A stretch of 64,000 nucleotides of DNA from NCBI GenBank assembly GCA_910577275.1, contig CAJTMW010000002.1, positions 318,307 through 382,306 of the forward strand. Reading direction: 5' to 3'. This DNA is from an uncultured Lachnospiraceae bacterium. GTDB lineage: Bacteria; Bacillota; Clostridia; Lachnospirales; Lachnospiraceae. Shown here one piece after another: positions 44,132-52,589 of this stretch. Below the pieces are notes generated by a model. That model was not told the DNA's origin. It did not search any database and saw only the letters and a program-made list of their open reading frames with translations. Every line of letters starts with the position of its first letter. The first letter of the stretch is position 1. The position numbers and the translations under genes were made by a program.

Positions 44132-44875
44132 ATGGCAATATCGGTAAAGCTGCAGGCTTTTGAAGGCCCCCTTGATTTGCTTTTGCATCTGATAGAGAAG
44201 AACAAAGTGGATATCTATGACATTCCGATTGTGGAGATAACCGCCCAGTATCTGGATTACATAAAGGCCATGGAAACGGAAGACATGAATATCATGAGCG
44301 AATTTCTCGTCATGGCAGCCACTTTGCTGGAAATCAAGTGCAAAATGCTCCTTCCAAGGGAAGTGAACGAGGAGGGGGAGGAGGAAGACCCCCGGGCGGA
44401 GCTTGTTCAAAAGCTGCTGGAATATAAAATGTATAAGTATATGTCCTATGAGCTGAAGGACAGGCAGATGGATGCTGCGCTGACTCTGTTCAAGGGGAAG
44501 ACCCTCCCGAAGGAGGTGGAGGATTACAATCCGCCAGTGGATATGGAAACGCTTATCGGGGACGCCAGCCTTGCAAAGCTTCAGGAGCTGTTTAAAATGG
44601 TGATGAAGCGGCAGGAGGACAAAATCGACCCTGTAAGGAGTAAGTTCGGCCAGATTGAAAAGGACGAGGTGGATATGGATATCAAGACCTCCTATGTGGA
44701 GGACTATATTCTTTCCCACAGGACGTTCAGCTTCCGGGAGCTTCTGGAAAAACAAAAAAGCAAAATGGAAATCATCGTCACTTTTCTTGTGATACTGGAA
44801 ATGATGAAGGTGGGGAAGATTTCCATCACTCAGGAAGATATTTTCGAGGATATTATCATTACGTCGTGCATTTAA
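44132..44875 (+). CDS. scpA: segregation and condensation protein A
   Basis: A 247-residue kleisin subunit of the Smc-ScpAB condensin, needed for chromosome segregation. The N-terminus VKLQAFEGPLDLLLHLIEKNKVDIYDIPIV is diagnostic, and the C-terminal winged helix (FRELLEKQKSKMEIIVTFLVILEMMK) contacts the Smc head. Acidic linker EEGEEEDPRAEL in the middle. Followed after 70 bp by scpB. Confidence 0.96.
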   Translation: MAISVKLQAFEGPLDLLLHLIEKNKVDIYDIPIVEITAQYLDYIKAMETEDMNIMSEFLVMAATLLEIKCKMLLPREVNEEGEEEDPRAELVQKLLEYKMYKYMSYELKDRQMDAALTLFKGKTLPKEVEDYNPPVDMETLIGDASLAKLQELFKMVMKRQEDKIDPVRSKFGQIEKDEVDMDIKTSYVEDYILSHRTFSFRELLEKQKSKMEIIVTFLVILEMMKVGKISITQEDIFEDIIITSCI

Positions 44876-44945
44876 AACGAAGGGGTGCGCGGCAGGAGAA
44901 GAAAGATTTCCTGCTTGATTCAAATGCACGGAAAAGGGGAGTAAG

Positions 44946-45515
44946 ATGGACAGGGAAAGGGAAAAGGCGGTTCTTGAGGCGATTCTTTTTACAATGGGGG
45001 AATCGGTGGAGACAGACAGGCTTGCGTCCGTGATAGAAAGAGACGGGCAGTACACGAAAGAGCTGCTTACGGAATTGAAAGAAGGTTATGACGGGCGGGA
45101 GTGCGGCGTCACCCTCATAGAGCTTGAGGATTCCTGGCAGATGTGTACGAAAGCGGAGATGTACGAGTATCTGATTAAAATTGCAAAGACGCCCCGGAAG
45201 TATGTGCTCACGGACACCCTTCTGGAAACCTTATCCATCGTTGCCTATAAACAGCCTGTCACCCGGGCGGAAATTGAAAAAATCCGGGGGGTAAGCTGCG
45301 ACCACGCGGTGAACAGGCTGATTGAATTCGGGCTTATTATGGAGGTGGGGCGTATGGACGCACCCGGCCGTCCGCTGCTTTTCGGCACAACGGAGGAGTT
45401 TTTGCGTTCCTTCGGAGTAAAATCCTTAGAGGAGCTTCCGAAGCTTTCATCGGTGCAGTTGGAGGAATTTAAAATCCAGGCCGAGCAGGAGGCCAGCGTA
45501 CAGCTTGACATTTAA
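44946..45515 (+). CDS. scpB: segregation and condensation protein B
   Basis: A 189-residue partner of ScpA; a dimer binds the middle of the kleisin. Two winged-helix domains are visible: EKAVLEAILFTMGESVETDRLA at the start and LETLSIVAYKQPVTRAEIEKIRGV in the middle, then GRMDAPGRPLLFGTTEEFLRSFG. Length is typical. GGGGAG site before the ATG. Confidence 0.96.
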   Translation: MDREREKAVLEAILFTMGESVETDRLASVIERDGQYTKELLTELKEGYDGRECGVTLIELEDSWQMCTKAEMYEYLIKIAKTPRKYVLTDTLLETLSIVAYKQPVTRAEIEKIRGVSCDHAVNRLIEFGLIMEVGRMDAPGRPLLFGTTEEFLRSFGVKSLEELPKLSSVQLEEFKIQAEQEASVQLDI

Positions 45516-45526
45516 CCTCGCGTTCC

Positions 45527-45553
45527 GGCGGCGTGAAAGGTCAGTGAGCCGCC
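45527..45553. terminator. GC-rich hairpin between convergent scpB and carboxypeptidase genes
   Basis: GGCGGC (45527-45532) pairs with GCCGCC (45548-45553). No T tract on either side, so terminator function is uncertain. Confidence 0.4.
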
Positions 45554-45600
45554 GCCCGGTTCGCTCTGCCCGTTGAACCTGCGGATTTTGCACCAGATTC

Positions 45601-46944
45601 TTACAGGCTGTATCTTGAAAGAATCTGCTTAAGGCACCACTGATAGTCGATTGCAGGAATATCGTCCGTGGTGACGATGGATTCTAACTTATAGACGTCG
45701 CCGTCTATCAGATATTTTATGGTGCCCACTTCGGTTCCGGCGGCTATGGGGGCGGTGAGTTCCTCCGCCTGCTGGAAATCCACCTGTATCTGTTCATCTT
45801 TTTTGAGAAGAATTCCTATTTCTTCCTCGTCCGCAGCGGAGGCATTCTCTGCGGCTTTGTCTATTTTTACTTCGGCCAGCGCAACGTCCCCAAGCCCTTT
45901 TGTCTGCCCGTTTATAACGCTGACAGGCTTTAAACGGCTTTCGTCAAAGGCTGCTTCCGAGAGGGTATGGTATTCAAAATTTTCAAGGCCGTAATTCATA
46001 AGCTGTTTCGTGTCGCTCCACTTATAGGTTTTGTTGTTCGGCCAGCCGCAGGCTAAAAGGGCGACCACAAAGGTTCTGTTGTCCCGGCGCAGCGACCCGA
46101 CATAGCAATATCCGGCAGTACCCGTAAAGCCTGTTTTCCCGGAAAGCGCCCCGTCCATCATGGAGAGAAAGGCGTTATGGTTGTTGCAGGAAAAGGTGCG
46201 GCCGCTGCCTGTATAGCTTCCGTCCTTTTCCTTATAGCTTTCAAAGGAGTAGGAGGGCGTGCGGGTGATTTCCAGAAAATCTTCCTTTTTCGGGGAATCC
46301 ATTATGCAGTAGGACATGATTCTGGCAAGGTCCGCAGCGGTGGTGGAATGGGTCTTTACGGTTCCGTCGCTTCCCGTGGCGGTGGCGTCGAGACCGTTGG
46401 GCGTGATAAAATAAGTATCAAAGCATCCGATGTCCCTGGCTTTCTGGTTCATCATCCTGGCAAAGGCTTCCACGCTTCCCGCAACGTGTTCTGCAATGAC
46501 AACGGCTGAATCATTGTGGGATTCCAGCATGAGGGAGTAAAGCAAATCTTCCACTTTATAATATTCGTTCGTGGTGACGTTGAGTTTGACCTTCGGCATA
46601 CTCGCCGCATAGGAGCTGGCCTGCGCATAATCCTCCATATGGCCGTATTCCAGCGCAAGGATGCAGGTCATGATTTTGGTGGTGCTTGCCATGGGGAGAA
46701 TCTTTTCTCCCTCCTTTTCATAGAGGATGCGCCCGGAATCCGCATCCATCAAAACCGCAGACTGGGCGTACAGCTTTAAGGAATCGTCGGCGGAAGCATT
46801 TGTCTGTAATGCAGTTTCCGTCAAGGCAGCAGCTTCGGGGGAAGGAAAGGCCCGGGAGCCAAGTGCATGGGAAGGCGCAAAAGGAAGAGCAGACAAAAGG
46901 AGGGCGGTGAGAAGGAAGGCGGATAGTTTTTGCATATATTTCAT
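45601..46944 (-). CDS. D-alanyl-D-alanine carboxypeptidase (S11, DacF-like)
   Basis: A 447-residue exported peptidase with a signal peptide (residues ~1-28, ending S-H-A). Catalytic motifs: S-T-T-K in MASTTKIM, S-H-N in LESHNDSAVV (in place of the common S-G-N) and K-T-G in LSGKTGFTGTAG. The C-terminal part is a PBP5-like beta domain ending in YQWCLKQILSRYSL, a possible amphipathic anchor. The S-H-N variant occurs in DacF/DacB-type enzymes of Clostridia. It is convergent with scpB and divergent from asnS. Confidence 0.92.
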   Translation of the reverse strand: MKYMQKLSAFLLTALLLSALPFAPSHALGSRAFPSPEAAALTETALQTNASADDSLKLYAQSAVLMDADSGRILYEKEGEKILPMASTTKIMTCILALEYGHMEDYAQASSYAASMPKVKLNVTTNEYYKVEDLLYSLMLESHNDSAVVIAEHVAGSVEAFARMMNQKARDIGCFDTYFITPNGLDATATGSDGTVKTHSTTAADLARIMSYCIMDSPKKEDFLEITRTPSYSFESYKEKDGSYTGSGRTFSCNNHNAFLSMMDGALSGKTGFTGTAGYCYVGSLRRDNRTFVVALLACGWPNNKTYKWSDTKQLMNYGLENFEYHTLSEAAFDESRLKPVSVINGQTKGLGDVALAEVKIDKAAENASAADEEEIGILLKKDEQIQVDFQQAEELTAPIAAGTEVGTIKYLIDGDVYKLESIVTTDDIPAIDYQWCLKQILSRYSL

Positions 46945-47047
46945 AGAATTCCGTTCAGGTAGTCAGCTTCTTTAAATTTATATGTAAGGAAAACGGAAAA
47001 ATATGCTATACTGATAAACAGGAAGCGGATACTTTTGGCGCCGCGGA

Positions 47048-47077
47048 TTGCGGAAGCTTCAAATGTTATGGTAGAAT
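47048..47077 (+). promoter_or_regulatory. candidate promoter of asnS
   Basis: TTGCGG (47048-47053), 18-bp spacer, extended -10 TGG-TAGAAT (hexamer 47072-47077). A second extended -10, TGC-TATACT, lies at 47007-47012. Confidence 0.45.
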
Positions 47078-47113
47078 ATAAAAAATATGTAGAAGAAGAA
47101 AGGCAGGATAGTT

Positions 47114-48505
47114 ATGGAACTGACGAATATCAAGGATATATTCCGGGAAAAGGAAAAGTATGCGGACGTCGAAGTGACGGTAGGCGGCTGGGTGAGAAGC
47201 AACAGGGATTCTAAAACCTTCGGATTTCTGGTGGTGAACGACGGAAGCTTTTTTGAACCGCTGCAGGTGGTATACTCCGACGCACTTTCGGATTTTGACG
47301 AGATTGCCAGAATCGGCGTGGGCGCGGCGGTAACGGTGAGAGGAAAAATTGTGGTGACGCCGGGGGCGAAGCAGCCGCTGGAAATGCAGGCCATAGAGGT
47401 AGTGCTTGAGGGCGCTTCCCCTTCCGATTATCCTTTGCAGAAGAAACGTCACAGCTTTGAATATCTGCGGACCATCTCCCATCTGCGGGCGAGAACCAAT
47501 ACCTTCCAGGCGGTTTTCCGGGTTCGTTCCATGGCAGCCTATGCAATTCACCGCTTTTTCCAGGAGAGGGGATTTGTTTATGTGCACACGCCGCTGATTA
47601 CCGGAAGCGACTGCGAGGGTGCGGGGGAAATGTTTAAGGTGACCACGCTGGATTTGGATAACGTGCCAAAGACGGCGGATGGAGCGGTGGACTACAGTCA
47701 GGATTTCTTCGGGAAGCCCACCAATCTGACGGTGAGCGGCCAGCTGGACGTGGAGACCTATGCCTTTGCCTTTAAGAATGTATATACCTTCGGCCCTACC
47801 TTCCGGGCGGAAAATTCCAACACCTCCCGTCACGCGGCGGAGTTCTGGATGATTGAGCCGGAAATGTGCTTTGCGGATTTGAAGGACGACATGATGCTTG
47901 CGGAGGCCATGCTCAAATACGTGATTCGCTATGTGCTGGAAAATGCGCCGGAGGAGATGGCGTTTTTCAACCAGTTCGTGGACAAGGGGCTGATTGAGCG
48001 TCTGAAACATGTGCTGGAGTCCGAGTTCGGCCATGTGACCTATACGGAAACCATTGAAATTCTGGAGAAGCACAACGATGAATTTGAGTACAAGGTACAC
48101 TGGGGAAGCGATTTGCAGACCGAGCACGAAAGATATCTGACGGAAAAGGAATTCAAACGCCCCGTGTTTGTGACGGATTACCCGAAGGAAATCAAGGCTT
48201 TTTATATGAAGCTGAACGATGACGGAAAGACCGTGGCGGCCATGGACTGTCTGGTTCCGGGCATCGGCGAGATTATCGGAGGGAGCCAGAGGGAGGACGA
48301 CCTTGCGCTCCTTGTGCAGCGGATGGAAGAGATGAACCTGAACAGGGCGGATTATGAGTTTTATCTCGATTTGCGCCGCTACGGTTCCGTGCGCCACGCC
48401 GGTTTTGGACTGGGATTTGAAAGGTGCGTGATGTACCTGACAGGCATGGGAAATATCAGGGATGTGGTTCCTTTCCCCAGAACGGTGAAGAACTGCGAGC
48501 TGTGA
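47114..48505 (+). CDS. asnS: asparagine--tRNA ligase
   Basis: A 463-residue class IIb synthetase. An N-terminal OB fold binds the anticodon (EVTVGGWVRSNRDSKTFGFLVV). Class II motif 2 reads FGPTFRAENSNTSRHAAEFWMIEPEM and motif 3 GFGLGFERCVMY. The SNTSRH form is typical of AsnRS rather than AspRS. No T-box structure seen in the 169-bp upstream region. Confidence 0.96.
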   Translation: MELTNIKDIFREKEKYADVEVTVGGWVRSNRDSKTFGFLVVNDGSFFEPLQVVYSDALSDFDEIARIGVGAAVTVRGKIVVTPGAKQPLEMQAIEVVLEGASPSDYPLQKKRHSFEYLRTISHLRARTNTFQAVFRVRSMAAYAIHRFFQERGFVYVHTPLITGSDCEGAGEMFKVTTLDLDNVPKTADGAVDYSQDFFGKPTNLTVSGQLDVETYAFAFKNVYTFGPTFRAENSNTSRHAAEFWMIEPEMCFADLKDDMMLAEAMLKYVIRYVLENAPEEMAFFNQFVDKGLIERLKHVLESEFGHVTYTETIEILEKHNDEFEYKVHWGSDLQTEHERYLTEKEFKRPVFVTDYPKEIKAFYMKLNDDGKTVAAMDCLVPGIGEIIGGSQREDDLALLVQRMEEMNLNRADYEFYLDLRRYGSVRHAGFGLGFERCVMYLTGMGNIRDVVPFPRTVKNCEL

Positions 48506-48554
48506 AAAAAGTGTAAATTTTGAAAACTTTGCTCTATCCTATTTGAAATATTTA

Positions 48555-48563
48555 TGATATACT
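48555..48563 (+). promoter_or_regulatory. extended -10 promoter of the decarboxylase operon
   Basis: TGATATACT: the TG dinucleotide at 48555-48556 precedes hexamer TATACT (48558-48563). No clear -35. It starts about 20 bases before the structured leader. Confidence 0.5.
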
Positions 48564-48583
48564 GCTATACGACGAAATTATGT

Positions 48584-48651
48584 GGACGGGTGCGTCCCCG
48601 GGCACATTGTGTCCAATGGATACCTGTATCCTGCGGTGCCTGTGTACCCGT
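48584..48651 (+). promoter_or_regulatory. structured leader of the biotin decarboxylase operon
   Basis: Nested helices: ACGGGT (48586-48591) with ACCCGT (48646-48651), GGCAC (48601-48605) with GTGCC (48636-48640), and GGATA (48618-48622) with TATCC (48627-48631). Competing pairings exist: GGAC (48584-48587) with GTCC (48594-48597), and CATTG (48605-48609) with CAATG (48614-48618). Two mutually exclusive folds suggest a switch. A short AATAA/TTATT with a T run (48653-48671) follows, close to the ribosome site. No known class is recognised with certainty. Confidence 0.45.
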
Positions 48652-48695
48652 GAATAATGTTATTATTTTTTTAATATAAAATGGAGGGCTGAAAC

Positions 48696-50126
48696 ATGAG
48701 TACTAATTCACAGGCGAGTCAAAGAATAGCATCTTTACTCGATGAAAACAGTTTCGTTGAAATTGGTGCCGGAGTAACTGCCAGAAGCACTGATTTTAAT
48801 CTGAAACAGACAGAAACTCCTTCTGACGGTGTGATTACCGGCTATGGAGTCATAGGCGGCAGCCTTGTGTATGTATACAGCCAGGACGTTTCTGTTTTAA
48901 ACGGCAGCGTTGGCGAAATGCATGCGAAAAAAATTGCAAACCTCTATGACCTTGCTTTGAAAACGGGAGCGCCTGTAATCGGGCTGATTGAATCCGCAGG
49001 CTTACGTCTCCAGGAGGCGACGGACGCGCTTAACGGCTTTGGAGAGATTTATAAAAAGCAGGTGTTAAGTTCCGGCGTGATTCCGCAGATTACGGCTATT
49101 TTCGGTACATGCGGCGGCGGTCTTGCGCTTATTCCCACATTGACGGATTTTACTTTCATGGAAGAAAAGAAAGCAAAGCTGTTCGTGAATGCGCCCAATG
49201 CGCTTGACGGAAATGAAATCAGCAGATGCGATACGTCCGCGGCGGCATTCCAGAGCGAAGAGGCCGGCATTGTGGACGTGGTTGCCGACGAGGCAGGGGT
49301 TCTTGCAAAAATCAGAGAGCTTGTATGCATGCTTCCCGCCAACAATCAGGACGATATGCTTTATGAGGACTGCACAGACGATTTGAACCGCGAATGCGCG
49401 GAAATCGCAGGCTGCGTGGGAGATACCTCCATTGCGCTGTCCCAGCTTGCCGACAACGGCGAAGTGTTTGAAGTAAAGGCCGGATACGCAAAGGAAATGG
49501 TTACGGCATTCATCAGATTAAACGGCGAAACCGTAGGCGCTGTTGCAAACCGCAGCGAGGTTTACGGCGACGAGGGAACGGTGACGGATAAGTTTGATGC
49601 TGTTTTAACGCCCGCAGGGTGCGACAAGGCGGCGGATTTCATTGAGTTCTGCGACGCCTTTAATATCCCGGTTCTTTCCCTTACCAATGTAAAGGGATTC
49701 AAGGCTGACAAATGTTCCGAAAAGAGAATTGCCAAAGCGGCTGCAAAGCTTACATACGCCTTTGCAAATGCGACTGTTCCCAAGGTGAACGTCATCATCG
49801 GACAGGCATTCGGAAGCGCTTATGTGGCGATGAACTCCAAGGCAATCGGAGCGGATATCACCATGGCATGGCCCGACGCTCAGATTGGAACCATGGATGC
49901 GAAGCTGGCAGCCAAGATTATCTGCGACGGACAGGGCGCGGAAGCAATTGAAGCCTGCGCAAAAGAATATGCTTCGCTGCAGACCAGCGCTCAGGGCGCG
50001 GCCAGAAGAGGGTATGTAGACCAGATAATTGAACCGGCGGCCACAAGAAAGTATGTGATTGGCGCTTTCGAGATGCTGCTTTCCAAGAAAGAAGACCGTC
50101 CTGCAAAAAAACACGGTACAGTTTAG
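48696..50126 (+). CDS. acyl-CoA carboxyltransferase subunit (MmdA-like)
   Basis: A 476-residue member of the acyl-CoA carboxyltransferase family (crotonase-like fold in two halves), the type found in methylmalonyl-CoA decarboxylase alpha and the 12S part of propionibacterial transcarboxylase. Conserved parts: TPSDGVITGYGVIGG, GAPVIGLIESAGLRLQE, FGTCGGGLALIPTLTDF and, in the second half, VIIGQAFGSAYVAM with ADITMAWPDAQIGTMD. It moves a carboxyl group between an acyl-CoA and the biotin carrier encoded at 50944-51315. First gene of the operon. The acyl-CoA substrate is not evident; methylmalonyl- or malonyl-CoA are plausible. Confidence 0.88.
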   Translation: MSTNSQASQRIASLLDENSFVEIGAGVTARSTDFNLKQTETPSDGVITGYGVIGGSLVYVYSQDVSVLNGSVGEMHAKKIANLYDLALKTGAPVIGLIESAGLRLQEATDALNGFGEIYKKQVLSSGVIPQITAIFGTCGGGLALIPTLTDFTFMEEKKAKLFVNAPNALDGNEISRCDTSAAAFQSEEAGIVDVVADEAGVLAKIRELVCMLPANNQDDMLYEDCTDDLNRECAEIAGCVGDTSIALSQLADNGEVFEVKAGYAKEMVTAFIRLNGETVGAVANRSEVYGDEGTVTDKFDAVLTPAGCDKAADFIEFCDAFNIPVLSLTNVKGFKADKCSEKRIAKAAAKLTYAFANATVPKVNVIIGQAFGSAYVAMNSKAIGADITMAWPDAQIGTMDAKLAAKIICDGQGAEAIEACAKEYASLQTSAQGAARRGYVDQIIEPAATRKYVIGAFEMLLSKKEDRPAKKHGTV

Positions 50127-50144
50127 AAAGGATGCTTACTTAAT

Positions 50145-50873
50145 ATGAAAAAATGGTTATTGATATTAGGTATGATTACCTGTATGCTCGGTTTGACAGC
50201 GTGCGGCCAGGCGGAGGAAGCCGATGAGCCTCTGCTTACGGCGGAGGAGGCGGAGACAGTGGGCCAGGGCATTGTGGAAAGCATTAACCAGTGTGTGGTT
50301 ATGAATATGCAGGCACAGTACACTTCCCCGGTTGACGTCAGCGCCATTGCAAGCTGGGAATCCGCAACGGAGGATATGGGTGATTATGTAGAAGTTATCA
50401 GCACGGAGTCTGAATTTGACGGAGAAGACGGTGTGATTGACGTCAGGGTGAAAGGCTCTCTGCGTGAGGCGATAGTAGAAATTGTTTATGAAAAGGGTGA
50501 TATTACCAGTATTGCAACCAATGTGGAATATACCTTTGGTGAAAAGATGGAAAAGGCGGCGCTCAATACGCTCCTTGGAATGGGAACCGTTTTCTGCGTT
50601 CTTATCCTGATTTCCCTTATCATCGGTCTGTTTGGATTTATTCCGAAACTCCAGGATAAGCTTTCAAAGAAGCCTGCGGCGGCCGAGGCTTCAAAGCCTG
50701 CTGCGGCAGTTGCAGCACCCGCGGCGGCAGAAGAAGAGCTGTCCGACGATTTGGAACTGGTTGCCGTTATTTCAGCGGCGATTGCGGCATATGAAGGGAC
50801 TTCTTCCGCAGACGGTTTTGTAGTGAGAAGCATTAAGCGCTCGGGCAAAAAGTGGCAGAGCGCGCGTATTTAG
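50145..50873 (+). CDS. OadG-family subunit with N-terminal lipoprotein domain
   Basis: A 242-residue small subunit of the Na+-pumping decarboxylase complex. The C-terminal half is OadG-like: a single span at ~143-166 (TLLGMGTVFCVLILISLIIG) and a cytoplasmic Ala/Pro-rich tail ending in a conserved segment (DDLELVAVISAAIAAYEG). Unusual is the N-terminal ~140 residues: a signal peptide with lipobox L-T-A-C20 followed by a soluble domain outside the cell. Standard OadG is only about 80-100 residues. OadG subunits are known to hold the alpha and beta parts together. Begins 18 bp after the carboxyltransferase gene. Confidence 0.83.
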   Translation: MKKWLLILGMITCMLGLTACGQAEEADEPLLTAEEAETVGQGIVESINQCVVMNMQAQYTSPVDVSAIASWESATEDMGDYVEVISTESEFDGEDGVIDVRVKGSLREAIVEIVYEKGDITSIATNVEYTFGEKMEKAALNTLLGMGTVFCVLILISLIIGLFGFIPKLQDKLSKKPAAAEASKPAAAVAAPAAAEEELSDDLELVAVISAAIAAYEGTSSADGFVVRSIKRSGKKWQSARI

Positions 50874-50943
50874 AGAATACATGCACTTGAATATGTAAGC
50901 TTTGAAGAAGAAAGAAAACATTGAATTCAGGAGGATTTTCGTA

Positions 50944-51315
50944 ATGAAAAATTATACAATTACTGTGAATGGAAACGTATATGACGTAGTAGTGGAAGAA
51001 GGGGCATCCACAGGAGCAGCAGCTCCCGCGGCGCCCAAGGCTGCTCCGAAGGCAGCGCCCAAAGCAGCTCCCGCAGCGCCCAAGGCTGCTGCAGGTGCAG
51101 GAAGCATTAAAGTGGAAGCAGGCGCAGCCGGCAAGGTATTTAAGATTGAAGCAAGCGTAGGTCAGTCTCTCAAGGCTGGTGACACGGTGGTAATCGTGGA
51201 AGCGATGAAGATGGAAATTCCCGTTGTTGCACCTCAGGATGGTACCGTGGCAAGTATCGACGTGGCTGTTGGCGATGCTGTAGAAGCCGGCGCTTTACTG
51301 GCAACGTTGAACTAG
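50944..51315 (+). CDS. biotin carboxyl carrier protein
   Basis: A 123-residue biotinyl domain protein. ATG at 50944 with AGGAGG upstream. N-terminal beta-strands (YTITVNGNVYDVVVEEG) are followed by an Ala/Pro/Lys linker (residues ~25-50) and the biotin domain with the modified lysine K89 in VEAMKMEI. This is the mobile arm that carries CO2 between the carboxyltransferases and OadB. Size and linker are like the 1.3S subunit of transcarboxylase and MmdC. Confidence 0.94.
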   Translation: MKNYTITVNGNVYDVVVEEGASTGAAAPAAPKAAPKAAPKAAPAAPKAAAGAGSIKVEAGAAGKVFKIEASVGQSLKAGDTVVIVEAMKMEIPVVAPQDGTVASIDVAVGDAVEAGALLATLN

Positions 51316-51405
51316 TTATGGAATCTGTCTGTCCCCTGATTGAACAGGTGTATGCGTTCCGCTTCGGACAGACGTTTTCCGGGAAAACAACAGGAGGTAA
51401 AAGAA

Positions 51406-52557
51406 ATGGATTATATCGTGAATACACTGTCCAACCTGATTCATCAGACAGCGTTCTTTAATCTGACCTGGGGCAATTATCTGATGATTCTTGTGGCTTG
51501 TGTTTTTCTTTATCTTGCGATTGCCAAGGGCTTTGAACCATTGCTTTTGACGCCTATCGCATTTGGTATGCTGCTGGTTAATATTTATCCCGACATTATG
51601 ATAAGCATTGAGGATTCGGCGAATGGCAGCGGCGGCTTACTGTATTATTTTTATCTCTTAGACGAATGGGCAATCCTTCCCTCCCTCATTTTCATGGGCG
51701 TGGGCGCTATGACCGACTTCGGTCCCCTGATTGCCAATCCTAAGAGTTTCCTGCTTGGCGCTGCGGCGCAGTTTGGTATTTTCGCAGCATATTTCGGAGC
51801 AATTGCCATGGGCTTTAACGACAAAGCGGCGGCGGCAATCTCCATCATCGGCGGCGCGGACGGCCCGACCTCCATTTTCCTTGCCGGAAAGCTGGGGCAG
51901 ACCGCCTTGCTGGGACCTATTGCGGTGGCGGCATATTCCTATATGTCACTGGTTCCCATTATCCAGCCGCCTATCATGAAATTACTTACAACGGAAAAAG
52001 AAAGAAAAATCAAGATGGGACAGCTTCGTCCTGTATCCAAGCTTGAAAAGATTCTTTTCCCTATTGTGGTTACCATCGTTGTCTGCATGATTCTTCCTAC
52101 CACAGCGCCCCTTGTTGGTATGCTGATGTTAGGTAACCTGTTCAGAGAGTCCGGCGTGGTAAGACAGCTTACCGATACGGCGTCTAACGCGCTTATGTAT
52201 ATCGTAGTTATCCTGCTTGGCACTTCCGTAGGAGCCACCACAAGCGCAGAGGCGTTCTTAAATGTGGATACCTTAAAGATTGTTGCGCTGGGACTGATTG
52301 CCTTTGCATTCGGAACGGCGGCAGGCGTGCTTTTCGGCAAGCTTATGTGCATTGCCACAAAAGGCAAGGTCAATCCCCTTATCGGCTCTGCAGGCGTGTC
52401 GGCAGTTCCTATGGCTGCCAGAGTTTCCCAGAAGGTGGGCGCGGAGGCAGACCCTACCAACTTCCTGCTGATGCATGCAATGGGACCGAACGTTGCAGGC
52501 GTTATCGGTACGGCGGTAGCGGCCGGTACATTCATGGCGGTATTTGGAGTATTTTAA
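51406..52557 (+). CDS. Na+-translocating decarboxylase beta subunit (OadB/MmdB type)
   Basis: A 383-residue membrane protein with about eleven spans. ATG at 51406 behind AGGAGG. The Na+/decarboxylation site motif IIGGADGPTSIFLAGKL contains the conserved Asp, and an N-terminal GFEPLLLTPIAFG block is typical. It decarboxylates carboxybiotin while pumping Na+ out of the cell. Position between the biotin carrier and the alpha-type gene gives a complete pump in this operon. Confidence 0.93.
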   Translation: MDYIVNTLSNLIHQTAFFNLTWGNYLMILVACVFLYLAIAKGFEPLLLTPIAFGMLLVNIYPDIMISIEDSANGSGGLLYYFYLLDEWAILPSLIFMGVGAMTDFGPLIANPKSFLLGAAAQFGIFAAYFGAIAMGFNDKAAAAISIIGGADGPTSIFLAGKLGQTALLGPIAVAAYSYMSLVPIIQPPIMKLLTTEKERKIKMGQLRPVSKLEKILFPIVVTIVVCMILPTTAPLVGMLMLGNLFRESGVVRQLTDTASNALMYIVVILLGTSVGATTSAEAFLNVDTLKIVALGLIAFAFGTAAGVLFGKLMCIATKGKVNPLIGSAGVSAVPMAARVSQKVGAEADPTNFLLMHAMGPNVAGVIGTAVAAGTFMAVFGVF

Positions 52558-52589
52558 TTGATTATAACTGAAATTAGGAGGATGTAAAA

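Noticed and set aside
44051..45055. 334-codon minus-strand frame opposite scpA
   Set aside because: ScpA and ScpB are certain; the opposing frame is a shadow.
47066..48397. 443-codon minus-strand frame opposite asnS
   Set aside because: asnS is unmistakable on the plus strand; the opposing frame has no family resemblance or ribosome site.
50952..51134. Ala-rich repeat in the biotin carrier as a separate repeat element
   Set aside because: It encodes the Ala/Pro linker typical of biotin carriers, so it is explained by the protein.
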